A DNA stretch of 64,000 bases. It comes from Anthonomus grandis grandis. Taxonomy: Eukaryota > Arthropoda > Insecta > Coleoptera > Curculionidae. Under the pieces are notes generated by a model, which ran no database searches, was not told the DNA's origin, and was given only the letters and a program-made list of their open reading frames with translations. This document shows, one piece after another, positions 1 through 12,000 of this stretch (position 1 is its first letter; each line of letters starts with the position of its first letter). Where the stretch lies: positions 19,137,167-19,201,166 of the forward strand of contig NC_065547.1 of assembly GCF_022605725.1 (NCBI RefSeq), given 5' to 3'. The translations under genes and the position numbers were made by a program.

Positions 1-10
1 AAAAAATAAT

Positions 11-241
11 TATATCTCACTCTATTACTGTTATTTATTATTCGAATATAATTTACATTTGCTATTTCGCATATACAAGATAGCCAAATGATGTTTTTTA
101 CGTTTTGAACACAACCACAATTAAGAAGACATAATAACTAATAGCATTAACGATTGTCCCAATTTAATTTTTAGATATAATTTGATTAACCCTAATTGAT
201 TATTAAAAATATTTTGATGCATTGTGTTAAAAAAAAATAGT
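11..241 (+). repeat. Type specimen of monomer A (231 bp)
   Basis: This A monomer runs from tatatctcactc to the base before the next catatctcactc. Its landmarks in order are the 5' box, tatttcgcatatac, gatagccaaatgatg, a T-tract followed by acg.tttgaacacaacc, aataactaatagc, the central box, ttagatataatttgatt, aaccctaa.tga, attttgatg and a final A-tract. Many other A copies carry 11 extra bases around gatttaattttaattt, a direct-repeat expansion that is absent here. That indel alone moves A between roughly 231 and 242 bp. The aaccctaaa string contains one plant-type telomere heptamer but is not tandem. Confidence 0.95.
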
Positions 242-483
242 CATATCTCACTCAATTAGGGTTATCTTTTATTCAAATATAATTTAAAATTAATATTTAG
301 TTTATACAAGATGACTCAAATGATCCTTTTTAAGTTTTGGACATAATCAGGGTTAAGAAAGTAGAGCAATTAATCATTATAGCATTGTCCGATTTGATTC
401 CAATTTAATTTTTGAAGTTCATTTGATTTACTGTAAATTATTTTTAAAATTTTTCTTATGAATTGTTTTTACAAAAAAATAAT
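242..483 (+). repeat. Type specimen of monomer B (242 bp)
   Basis: B begins catatctcactcaatta and ends in the A-tract before the next tatatctc. Its landmarks are attcaaat, aaaattaatatttag, acaagatgactcaaatgatcc, agttttggacataa.cagggttaag, taatcattatagc, attgtccgatttgattcc, ttgaagttcatttgat, actgtaaatt and cttatgaattg. It lines up with A throughout: ttggacataaccagggttaag in B corresponds to ttgaacacaaccagagttaag in A, and attgtccgattt to attgttccgattt. A and B are therefore old duplicates of one ancestral monomer. Confidence 0.95.
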
Positions 484-900
484 TATATCTCACTCTATTA
501 CTGTTATTTATTATTCGAATATAATTTACATTTCCTATTTCGCATATACAAATGATGTTTTTTACGGTTTGAACACAGCCAGAATTAAGAAAATATAATA
601 ACTAATAGCGTTAACGATTGTTCCGATTTAATTTTTAGATATAATTTGATTAACCCTAAATGATTTTTAAAAATATTTTGTTGTATTGTGTTTAAAAAAA
701 TAGTCATATCTCACTCAATTACGGTTATCTATTATTCAAATTTATTTTAAAATTAATATTTAGTTTATACAAGATGACTCAAATGATCCTTTTTAAGTTT
801 TGGACATAACCAGGGTTAAGAAAATAGAACAATTAATCATTATAGCATTGTCCGATTTGATTCCAATTTCATTTTTGAAGTTCATTTGATGTACTGTAAA

Positions 901-1865
901 TTATTTTTAAAATTTTTCTTAAGAATTGTTTTTCAAAAAAATAATTATATCTCACTTTATTACTGTTATTTATTATTCGAATATAATTTACATTTGCTAT
1001 TCCGCATATACTAGATAGCCAAATGATGTTTTTTACGGTTTGAACACAACCACAATTAGGAAAACATAATAACTAATAGCATTAACGATTGTTCTGATTT
1101 AATTTTAATTTAATTTTTAGATATAATTTGATTAACCCTAAATGATTTTTAAAAATATTTTGATGTATTGTGTTTAAAAAAATAATCATATCTCTCTCAA
1201 TTACGGTTATCTATTATTCAAATATAATTTAAAATTATTATTTAGTTTATACAAGATGACTCAAATGAACCTTTTTAAGTTTTGGACATAACCAGGGTTA
1301 AGAAAATAGAACAATTAATCATTATAGCATTGTCCGATTTGATTCCAATTTCATTTTTGAAGTTCATTTGATGTACTGTAAATTATTTTTAAAATTTTTC
1401 TTAAGAATTGTTTTTCAAAAAAATAATTATATCTCACTTTATTACTGTTATTTATTATTCGAATATAATTTACATTTGCTATTCCGCATATACTAGATAG
1501 CCAAATGATGTTTTTTACGGTTTGAACACAACCACAATTAGGAAAACATAATAACTAATAGCATTAACGATTGTTCCGATTTAGTTTTAATTTAATTTTT
1601 AGATATAATTTGATTAACCCTAAATGATTTTTAAAAATATTTTAATGTATTGTGTTTAAAAAAATTGTCATATCTCACTTAATTACGGTTATCTATTATT
1701 CAAATTTATTTCAAAATTAATATTTAGTTATACAAGATGACCCAAATGATCCTGTTTAAGTTTTAGACATAATCAGGGTTAAGAAAGAAGAACAATTAAT
1801 CATTATATCATTATAGCATTGTCCGATTTGATTCCAATTTCATTTTTGAAGTTCATTTGATGTAC
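901..1865. repeat. Tandem pair of near-identical 482-bp dimers
   Basis: The marker ttcttaagaattg at 918 returns 482 bases later, followed in both copies by the rare combination cactttattactg and ttccgcatatactagatag. The same aagaattg/ctttattactg markers occur again near 13,220 and 13,937, so this dimer variant has also been copied about 12 kb away. Confidence 0.85.
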
Positions 1866-2642
1866 TGTAAATTTTTTTTAAAATTTTTCTTATGAATTGT
1901 TTTAAAAAAATAGTTATATCTCTCTCTATTACTGTTATCTATTATTCGAATATGATTTAAATTTACTATTTCGCATATACAAGATAGCCAAATGATGTTC
2001 TTTACGGTTTGAACACAACCAATATTAAGAAAACATAATAACTAATAGCATTAACGATTGTTCCGATTTAATTTTAATTTAATTTTTAGATATAATTTGA
2101 TTAACCCTAAATGATTTTTAAAAATATTTTGTTGTATTGTGTTTAAAAAAATTGTCATATCTCACTTAATTACGGTTATCTATTATTCAAATTTATTTCA
2201 AAATTAATATTTAGTTATACAAGATGACCCAAATGATCCTGTTTAAGTTTTAGACATAATCAGGGTTAAGAAAGAAGAGCAATTAATCATTATATCATTA
2301 TAGCATTGTCCGATTTGATTCCAATTTCATTTTTGAAGTTCATTTGATGTACTGTAAATTATTTTTAAAATTTTTCTTATGAATTGTTTTAAAAAAATAA
2401 TTATATCTGTCTCTATTACTGTTATCTATTATTCGAATATGATTTAAATTTACTATTTCGCATATACAAGATAGCCAAATGATGTTCTTTACGGTTTGAA
2501 CACAACCAATATTAAGAAAACATAATAACTAATAGCATTAACGATTGTTCCGATTTAATTTTAATTTAATTTTTAGATATAATTTGATTAACCCTAAATG
2601 ATTTTTAAAAATATTTTGTTGTATTGTGTTTAAAAAAATAGT
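1669..2642. repeat. Two 487-bp dimers with an 8-bp internal duplication
   Basis: B monomers begin at 1669, 2156 and 2643, exactly 487 bases apart. Both dimers share cacttaattacgg, attgtcat, the T-rich variant atcctgtttaagttttag and a duplicated atcattat (cattatatcattatagc), which adds 8 bases to the usual 479. The same 8-bp duplication marks dimers near 10,520, 14,070, 14,565, 15,050, 15,540 and 17,920, so it is a diagnostic of one subfamily. Confidence 0.85.
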
Positions 2643-5600
2643 CATATCTCACTCAATTACGGTTATCTATTATTCAAATTTATTTTAAAATTAATATTTA
2701 GTTATACAAGATGACCCAAATGATCCTTTTTAAGTTTTGGACATAATCAGGGTTAAGAAAGTAGAGCAATTAATCATTATAGCATTGTCCGATTTGATTC
2801 CAATTTAATCTTTGATGTTCATTTGATGTACTGTAAATTATTTTTAAAATTTTTCATATAAATTGTTTTTTAAAAACAATAATTATATCTCACTCTATTA
2901 CTGTTATCTATTATTCGAATAAGATTTAAATTTACTATTTCGCATATACAAGATAGCCAAATGATGTTCTTTACGGTTTGAACACAACCACAATTAAGAA
3001 AACATAATAACTAATAGCATTAACGATTGTTCCGATTTAATTTTTAGATATAATTTGATTAACCCTAAATGATTTTTAAAAATATTTTAATGTATTGTGT
3101 TTAATAAAAATAATCATATCTCACTCAATTACGGTTATCTATTATTCAAATTTATTTTAAAATTAATATTTAGTTATACAAGATGACCCAAATGATCCTT
3201 TTTAAGTTTTGGACATAATCAGGGTTAAGAAAGAAGAACAATTAATCATTATAGCATTGTCCGATTTGATTCCAATTTCATTTTTGAAGTTCATTTGATG
3301 TACTGTAAATTATTTTTAAAATTTTTCTTATGAATTGTTTTAAAAAAATAATTATATCTCTCTCTATTACTGTTATCTATTATTCGAATATGATTTAAAT
3401 ATACTATTTCGCATATACAAGATAGCCAAATGATGTTCTTTACGGTTTGAACACAACCAATATTAAGAAAACATAATAACTAATAGCATTAACGATTGTT
3501 CCGATTTAATTTTTAGATATAATTTGATTAACCCTAAATGATTTTTAAAAATATTTTGTTGTATTGTGTTTAAAAAAATAGTCATATCTCACTCAATTAC
3601 GGTTATCTATTATTCAAATATAATTTAAAATTATTATTTAGGTTAAACAAGATGACTCGAATGATCCTTTTTATGTTTTCGACATAACCAGGATTAAGAA
3701 AATAGAACAATTAATCATTATAGCATTGTCCGATTTATTTCCAATTTAATTTTTGAAGTTCATTTGATGTACTGTAAATTATTTTTAAAATCTTATGAAT
3801 TGCTTTTTAAAAAAATAATCATATCTCACTCTATTACTGTTATCTATTATTCGAATATAATTTAATTTTACTATTTCGCATATACAAGATAGCCAAATGA
3901 TGTTTTTTACGGTTTGAACACAACCAGAACTAAGAAAATATAATAACTAATAGCGTTAACGATTGTTCCAATTTAATTTTAAATTAATTTTTAGATATAA
4001 TTTGATTAACCCTAAATGATTTTTAAAAATATTTTGATGTATTGTGTTTAAAGAAAAAAGTCATATCTCACTCAATTACGGTTATCTATTGTTCAAATTT
4101 ATTTTAAAATTAATATTTAGGTTATACAAGATGACCCAATTGATCCTTTTTAAGTTTTGGACATAACCAGGGTTAAGAAAATAGAACAATTAATCATTAT
4201 CGCATTGTCCGATTTGATTCCAATTTAATCTTTGAAGTTCATTTGATGTACTGTAAATTATTTTTAAAATTTTTCTTATGAATTGTTTTTTAAAAAAATA
4301 ATTATATCTCACTCTATTACTGATATCTATTATTCGAATATAACTTAAATTTACTATTTCGCATATACAAGATAGCCAAATGATGTTCTTTACGGTTTGA
4401 ACACAACCACAATTAAGAAAACATAATAACTAATAGCATTAACCATTGTTCCGATTTAATTTTAATTTAATTTTTAGATATAATTTGATTAACCCTAAAT
4501 GATTTTTAAAAATATTTTGTTGTATTGTGTTTAAAAAAATAGTCATATCTCACTCAATTACGGTTATCTATTATTCAAATTTATTTTAAAATTAATATTT
4601 AGTTTATACAAGATGACTCAAATGATCCTTTTTAAGTTTTGGACATAATCAGGGTTAAGAAAGTAGAACGATTAATCATTATAGCATTGTCCGATTTGAT
4701 TCCAATTTAACTTTTGAAGTTCATTTGATTTACTGTAAATTATTTTTAAAATTTTTCTTATGAATTGTTTTTACAAAAAAATAATTATATCTCACTCTAT
4801 TACTGTTATTTATTATTCGAATATAATTTACATTTGCTATTTCGCATATACAAGATAGCCAAATGATGTTTTTTACGTTTTGAACACAACCACAATTAAG
4901 AAGACATAATAACTAATAGCATTAACGATTGTTCCAATTTAATTTTTAGATATAATTTGATTAACCCTAATTGATTTTTAAAAATATTTTGATGCATTGT
5001 GTTAAAAAAAAATAGTCATATCTCACTCAATTAGGGTTATCTTTTATTCAAATATAATTTAAAATTATTATTTAGGTTATACAAAATGACTCAAATGACC
5101 CTTTTTATGTTTTGGACATAACCAGGGTTAATAAAATAGAACGATTAATCATTATAGCATTGTCCGATTTGATTCCAATTTAACTTTTGAAGTTCATTTG
5201 ATTTACTGTAAATTATTTTTTAAATTTTTCTTATAAATTGTTTTTTAAAAAAAATAATTATATCTCACTCTATTACTGTTATCTATTATTCGAATAAGAT
5301 TTAAATTTACTATTTCGCATATACAAGATAGCCAAATGATGTTCTTTACGGTTTGAACACAACCAGAATTAAGAAAATATAATAACTAATAGCACTAACG
5401 ATTGTTCTGATTTAATTTTAATTTAATTTTTCGATATAATTTGATTAACCCTAAATGATTTTTAAAAATATTTTGATGTATTGTGTTTAAAAAAATAATC
5501 ATATCTCTCTCAATTACGGTTATCTATTATTCAAATTTATTTTAAAATTAATATTTAGTTTATACAAGATGACTCAAATGATCCTTTTTAAGTTTTGGAC

Positions 5601-7690
5601 ATAATCAGGGTTAAGAAAGTAGAGCAATTAATCATTATAGCATTGTCCGATTTGATTCCAATTTAATTTTTGAAGTTCATTTGATTTTTTGTAAATTATT
5701 TTTAAAATTTTTCTTATGAATTGTTTTTACAAAAAAATAATTATATCTCACTCTATTACTGTTATTTATTATTCGAATATAATTTACATTTGCTATTTCG
5801 CATATACAAGATAGCCAAATGATGTTTTTTACGTTTTGAACACAACCACAATTAAGAAGACATAATAACTAATAGCATTAACGATTGTTCCAATTTAATT
5901 TTTAGATATAATTTGATTAACCCTAAATGATTTTTAAAAATATTTTGTTGTATTGTGTTTAAAAAAATAGTCATATCTCACTCGATTACGGTTTTCTATT
6001 ATTCAAATATAATTTAAAATTATTATTTAGAGTATACAAGATGATCATTTTTATGTTTTGGACATAACCAGGATAAAGAAAATCGATTACTATTACCTAT
6101 AGGTATTGTTCCGATATGATTTCAATTTAATTTTTAGATATAATTTGTTTAACCTTTAGTAATTTTTTAAAATATTTTGATGTATTGTGTTTAAAAAAAA
6201 ATAGTCATATCTCACTCAATTACGGTTATCTATTATTCAAATTTATTTTAAAATTAATATTTAGTTATACAAGATGACCCAAATGATGCTTTTTAAGTTT
6301 TGGACATAATCAGGGTCAAGAAAGTAGAACAATTAATCATTATAGCATTGTCCGATTTGATTCCAATTTAATCTTTGATGTTCATTTGATGTACTGTGAA
6401 TTATTTTTAAAATTTTTCTTATAAATTGTTTTTTAAAAAAAATAATTATATCTCACTCTATTACTATTATCTATTATTCGAATAAGATTTAAATTTACTA
6501 TTTCGCATAAACAAGATAGCCAAATGATGTTCTTTACGGTTTGAAGACAACCACAATTAAGAAAACATAAGAACTAATAGCATTAACGATTGTTCCGATT
6601 TAATTTTTAGATATAATTTGATTAACCCTAAATGATTTTTAAAAATATTTTGATGTATTATGTTTAAAAAAAATAATCATATCTCTCTCAATTACGGTTA
6701 TCTATTATTCAAATTTATTTTTAAATTAATATTTAGGTTATACAAGATGACCCAATTGATCCTTTTTAAGTTTTGGACATAACCAGGGTTAAGAAAATAG
6801 AACAATTAATCATTATAGCATTGTTTGATTTAATTCCAATTTAATTTTTAAAGTTCATTTATTGTACTCTAAATTATTTTTAAAATTTTTCTTATGAATT
6901 GTTTTTTAAAAAAATTATTATATCTCACTCTATTACTGTTATTTATTATTCGAATATAATTTACATTTCCTATTTCGCATATACAAATGATGTTTTTTAC
7001 GGTTTGAACACAACCAGAATTAAGAAAATATAATAACTAATAGCGTTAACGATTGTTCCGATTTAATTTTAATTTAATTTTTAGATATAATTTGAATAAC
7101 CTTAAATGATTTTTAAAAATATTTTGATGTATTGTGTTTAAAAAAATAATCATATCTCTCTCAATTACGGTTATCTATTATTCAAATTTATTTTAAAATT
7201 AATATTTAGTTTATACAAAATGACTCAAATGATCCTTTTTAAGTTTTGGACATAACCAGGGTTAAGAAAATAGAACAATTAATCATTATAGCATTGTCCG
7301 ATTTGATTCCAATTTATTTTTGAAGTTCATTTGATGTACTGTAAATTATTTTTAAAATTTTTCTTATGAATTGTTTTTCAAAAAAATAATTATATCTCAC
7401 TCTATTACTGTTATTTATTATTCGAATATAATTTACATTTACTATTTCGCATATACAAGATAGCCAAATGATGTTTTTTACGGTTTGAACACAACCAGAA
7501 TTAAGAAAATATAATAATAGCGTTAACGATTGTTCCGATTTAATTTTAATTTCATTTTTAGATATAATTTGATTAACCCTAAATGATTTTTAAAAATATT
7601 TTGATGCATTGTGTTTAAAAAAAATAGTCATATCTCACTCAATTAGGGTTATCTTTTATTCAAATATAATTTAAAATTATTATTTAGGTT
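2140..7690. repeat. ~5.5-kb segment duplicated at ~17,768-23,077
   Basis: Rare variants recur in the same order at a fixed offset of 15,628: ttttcatata (2851/18479), tgatatctattattcg with ataacttaaat (4301/19929), tactgttattt (4801/20429) and gatcattttt (6043/21671). After 6,205 the offset drops to 15,387 because the second copy lacks one whole 241-bp B monomer (6,206-6,446 here). Similarity ends near 7,690, where aagttttgg here faces atgttttgg in the other copy. The left edge near 2,140 is approximate. Confidence 0.88.
5972..6205 (+). repeat. Type specimen of monomer C (234 bp), B/A chimera with private centre
   Basis: The left half is B-like (catatctcactc, attcaaatataattt, ttttggacataaccagg). 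The centre, aaagaaaatcgattactatt followed by acctataggt, is found in no A or B. The right end, from ttagatataatttg through attttgatgtattgtg, is A-like. This copy lacks actcaaatg after acaagatg. C monomers have their cctatag motif starting at 6096, 9800, 11945, 13614, 21724, 26004, 29795, 37151, 38845, 39569, 40298, 40779, 41022, 44146, 44861, 46448, 46746, 47833, 48131, 51369, 53247, 53958, 61147, 62338, 63052 and 63293. C is normally followed by B, giving A-C-B trimers of about 710 bp. Confidence 0.9.
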
Positions 7691-8804
7691 ATACAAGATG
7701 ACTCAAATGATCCTTTTTAAGTTTTGGACATAACCAGGGTTAAGAAAATAGAACAATTAATCATTATAGCATTGTCCGATTTGATTCCAATTTTATTTTT
7801 GAAGTTCATTTGATGTACTGTAAATTATTTTTAAAATTTTTCTTATGAATTGTTTTTTTAAAAAAAATTTATATCTCACTCTCTTACTGCTATTCATTAT
7901 TCGAATATAATTTACATTTACTATTTCGCATATACAAGATAGCCAAATGATGTTTTTTACGGTTTGAACACAACCAGAATTAAGAAAATATAATAATAGC
8001 GTTAACGATTGTTCCGATTTAATTTTTAGATATAATTTGAATAACCCTAAATGATTTTTAAAAATATTTTGATGTATTGTGTTTAAAAAAATAGTCATAT
8101 CTAACTCAATTACAGTTATCTATTATTCAAATATAATTTAAAATTATTATTTAGTTTATACAAGATGATTCAAATGATCCTTTTTGAGTTTTGGACATAA
8201 CCAGGGTTAGGAAAATAGAACAATTAATGATTACAGCATTGTCCGATTTGAATCCAATTTAATTTTTGAAGTTCATTTGATGTACTGTAAATTATTTTTA
8301 AAATTTTTCTTATGAATTGTTTTTTTAAAAAAAATTTATATCTCACTCTCTTACTGTTATTTATTATTCGAATATAATTTACATTTGCTATTTCGCATAT
8401 ACAAGATAGCCAAATGATGTTTTTTACGGTTTGAACACAACCACAATTAAGAAAACATAATAACTAATAGCATTAACGATTGTTCCGATTTAATTTTTAG
8501 ATATAATTTGATTAACCCTAAATGATTTTTAAAAATATTTTGTTGTATTGTGTTTAAGAAAATAGTCATATCTCACTCAATTACGGTTATCTATTATTCA
8601 AATTTATTTTAAAACTAATATTTAGTTATACAAGATGACCCAAATGATCCTTTTTAAGTTTTGGACATAATCAGGGTTAAGAAAGTAGAGCAATTAATCA
8701 TTATAGCATTGTCCGATTTGATTCCAATTTAATCTTTGATGTTCATTTGATGTACTGTAAATTATTTTTAAAATTTTTCATATAAATTGTTTTTTAAAAA
8801 CAAT

Positions 8805-9039
8805 AATATTAATTTTAAAATAAATTTGAATAATAGATAACCGTAATTGAGTGAGATATGACTATTTTTTTAAACACAATACAACAAAATATTTTTAAAA
8901 ATCATTTAGGGTTAATCAAATTATATCTAAAAATTAAATTAAAATTAAATCGGAACAATCGTTAATGCTATTAGTTATTATGTTTTCGTAATATTGGTTG
9001 TGTTCAAACCGTAAAGAACATCATTTGGCTATCTTGTAT
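8805..9039 (-). repeat. Inverted monomer-length satellite fragment
   Basis: Forward satellite stops at caataat (8801-8807) and the next ~232 bases read as the reverse complement of the array: attaattttaaaataaattt, gagtgagatatgac, ggttaatcaaattat, and ggctatcttgtat ending at 9039. Forward satellite resumes with gttttttacgg at 9040. The insert holds a B 5' end and most of an A monomer, and replaces roughly the first 80 bases of the host A. The breakpoints share 3 bases (AAT, 8805-8807) and 2 bases (AT, 9038-9039) with the forward sequence, as expected for microhomology-mediated joining. It carries the rare cgtaatattgg, whose complement ccaatattacg also occurs in the A monomer at ~15,755. I found no other reversed piece in the window. 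Confidence 0.95.
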
Positions 9040-12000
9040 GTTTTTTACGGTTTGAACACAACCAGAATTAAGAAAATATAATAATAGCGTTAACGATTGT
9101 TCCGATTTAATTTTAATTTAATTTTTAGATATAATTTGATTAACCCTAAATGATTTTTAAAAATATTTTGATGCATTGTGTTTAAAAAAAATAGTCATAT
9201 CTCACTCAATTAGGGTTATCTTTTATTCAAATATAATTTAAAATAATAATTTAGGTTATACATGATGACTCAAATGATCCTTTTTATGTTTTGGACATAA
9301 CCAGGGTTAAGAAAATAGAACGATTAATCATTATAGCATTGTCCGATTTGATTCCAATTTAAGTTTTGAAGTTCATTTGATTTATTGTAAATTATTTTTT
9401 AAATTTTTCTTATGAATTGTTTTTCAAAAAAATAATTATATCTCACTCTATTACTGTTATTTATTATTCGAATATAATTTACATTTGCTATTTCGCATAT
9501 ACAAGATAGCCAAATGATGTTTTTTACGGTTTGAACACAACCACAAATAAGAAAACATAATAACTAATAGCATTAACGATTGTTCCGATTTAATTTTTAG
9601 ATATAATTTGATTAACCCTAAATGATTTTTAAAAATATTTTGTTGTTTTGTGTTTAAGAAAATAGTCATATCTCACTCAATTACGGTTATCTATTATTCA
9701 AATATAATTTAAAATTATTATTTAGTTTATACAAGATGACTCAAATGATCCTTTTTATGTTTTGGACATAACCAGGACAAAGAAAATCAATTACTATTAC
9801 CTATAGGTATTGTTCCGATATGATTTCAATTTAATTTTTAGATATAATTTGTTTAACCCTAAGTAATTTTTTAAAATATTTTGATGTATTGTGTTTAAAA
9901 AAAAAATAGTCATATCTCACTCAATTACGGTTATCTATTATTCAAATTTATTTTAAAATTAATATTTAGTTATACAAGATGACCCAAATGATCCTTTTTA
10001 AGTTTTGGACATAATCAGGGTTAAGAAAGTAGAACAATTAATCATTGTCCGATTTGATTCCAATTTAATCTTTGGTGTTCATTTGATGTACTGTAAATTA
10101 TTTTTAAAATTTTTCCTATGTATTGTGTTTTAAAAAAATAATTATATCTCACTCTATTACTGTTATCTATTATTCGAATATGATTTAAATTTACTATTTC
10201 GCATATACAAGATAGCCAAATGATGTTCTTTACGGTTTGAACACAACCAATATTAAGAAAACATAATAACTAATAGCATTAACGATTGTTCCGATTTAGT
10301 TTTAATTTAATTTTTAGATATAATTTGATTAACCCTAAATGATTTTTAAAAATATTTTAATATATTGTGTTTAAAAAAATTGTCATATCTCACTTAATTA
10401 CGGTTATCTATTATTCAAATTTATTTCAAAATTAATATTTAGTTATACAAGATGACCCAAATGATCCTGTTTAAGTTTTAGACATAATCAGGGTTAAGAA
10501 AGAAGAACAATTAATCATTATATCATTATAGCATTGTCCGATTTGATTCCAATTTCATTTTTGAAGTTCATTTGATGTACTGTAAATTATCTTTAAAATT
10601 TTTCTTATGAATTGTTTTAAAAAAATAATTATATCTCTCTCTATTACTGTTATCTATTATTCGAATATGATATAAATTTACTATTTTGCATATACAAGAT
10701 AGCCAAATGATGTTCTTTACGGTTTAAACACAACCAATATTAAGAAAACATAATAACTAATAGCATTAACGATTGTTCCGATTTAATTTTAATTTAATTT
10801 TTAGATATAATTTGATTAACCCTAAATGATTTTTAAAAATATTTTGTTATATTGTGTTTAAAAAAATAGTCATATCTCACTCAATTACGGTTATCTATTA
10901 TTCAAATTTATTTTAAAATAATATTTAGTTATACAAGATGACCCAAATGATCCTTTTTAAGTTTTGGACATAATCAGGGTTAAGAAAGTAGAGCAATTAA
11001 TCATTATAGCATTGTCCGATTTGATTCCAATTTAATCTTTGATGTTCATTTGATGTACTGTAAATTATTTTTAAAATTTTTCATATAAATTGTTTTTTAA
11101 AAACAATAATTATATCTCACTCTAATACTGTTATCTATTATTCGAATAAGATTTAAATTTACTATTTCGCATATACAAGATAGCCAAATGATGTTCTTTA
11201 CGGTTTGAACACAACCACAATTAAGAAAACATAATAACTAATAGCATTAACGATTGTTCCGATTTAATTTTTAGATATAATTTGATTAACCCTAAATGAT
11301 TTTTAAAAATATTTTAATGTATTGTTTTTAATAAAAATAATCATATCTCACTCAATTACGGTTATCTATTATTCAAATTTATTTTAAAATTAATATTTAG
11401 TTATACAAGATGACCCAAATGATCCTTTTTAAGTTTTGGACATAATCAGGGTTAAGAAAGAAGAACAATTAATCATTATAGCATTGTCCGATTTGATTCC
11501 AATTTCATTTTTGAAGTTCATTTGATGTACTGTAAATTATTTTTAAAATTTTTCTTATGAATTGTTTTTTAAAAAAATTATTATATCTCACTCTATTACT
11601 GTTATTTATTATTCGAATATAATTTACATTTGCTATTTCGCATATACAAGATAGCCAAATGATGTTTTTTACGGTTTGAACACAACCACAATTAAGAAAA
11701 CATAATAACTAATAGGATTAACGATTATTCCGATTTAATTTTTAGACATAATTTGATTAACCCTAAATGATTTTTAAAAATATTTTGTTGTATTGTGTTT
11801 AAGAAAATAGTCATATCTCACTCAATTACGGTTATATATTATTCAAATATAATTTAAAATTATTATTTAGAGTATACAAGATGACTCAAATGATCATTTT
11901 TATGTTTTGGACATAACCAGGATAAAGAAAATCGATTACTATTACCTATAGGTATTGTTCCGATATGATTTCAATTTAATTTTTAGATATAAATTGTTTA

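Larger units (their letters stand above)
1..8804. repeat. Lineage I array, first segment
   Basis: The segment is almost entirely alternating A and B monomers in forward orientation, with one C at 5,972-6,205. A copies here carry gcattaacg or gcgttaacg in the centre, never the gcgttggcg form seen after 39 kb. It contains two short homogenised dimer runs (near 900 and 1,669) and the source or sister of a long duplication (2,140-7,690). No gene or foreign insertion is visible. Confidence 0.9.

Noticed and set aside
11..241. ccctaaa in each A monomer as a telomere repeat
   Set aside because: There is only one heptamer per monomer at a fixed place, never in tandem, and some copies read ccctaat or ccttaaa. 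It is not evidence of telomere or of a plant.
2851..2880. ttttcatataaattg variant as a regulatory site
   Set aside because: It is one of several recurring B-end variants (near 2,851, 8,778, 11,080, 16,098 and 18,479) that travel with copied segments. Nothing suggests a function.
7793..8098. 101-codon open frame on the minus strand, the longest in the window
   Set aside because: It is the antisense of an A monomer and the end of the previous B. Related frames at 9457-9669, 15588-15782, 44990-45217, 59811-60011 and 63530-63718 share the LSCICEIVN stretch only because they are copies of the same monomer. Most copies are broken by stops and indels, and there is no recognisable domain.
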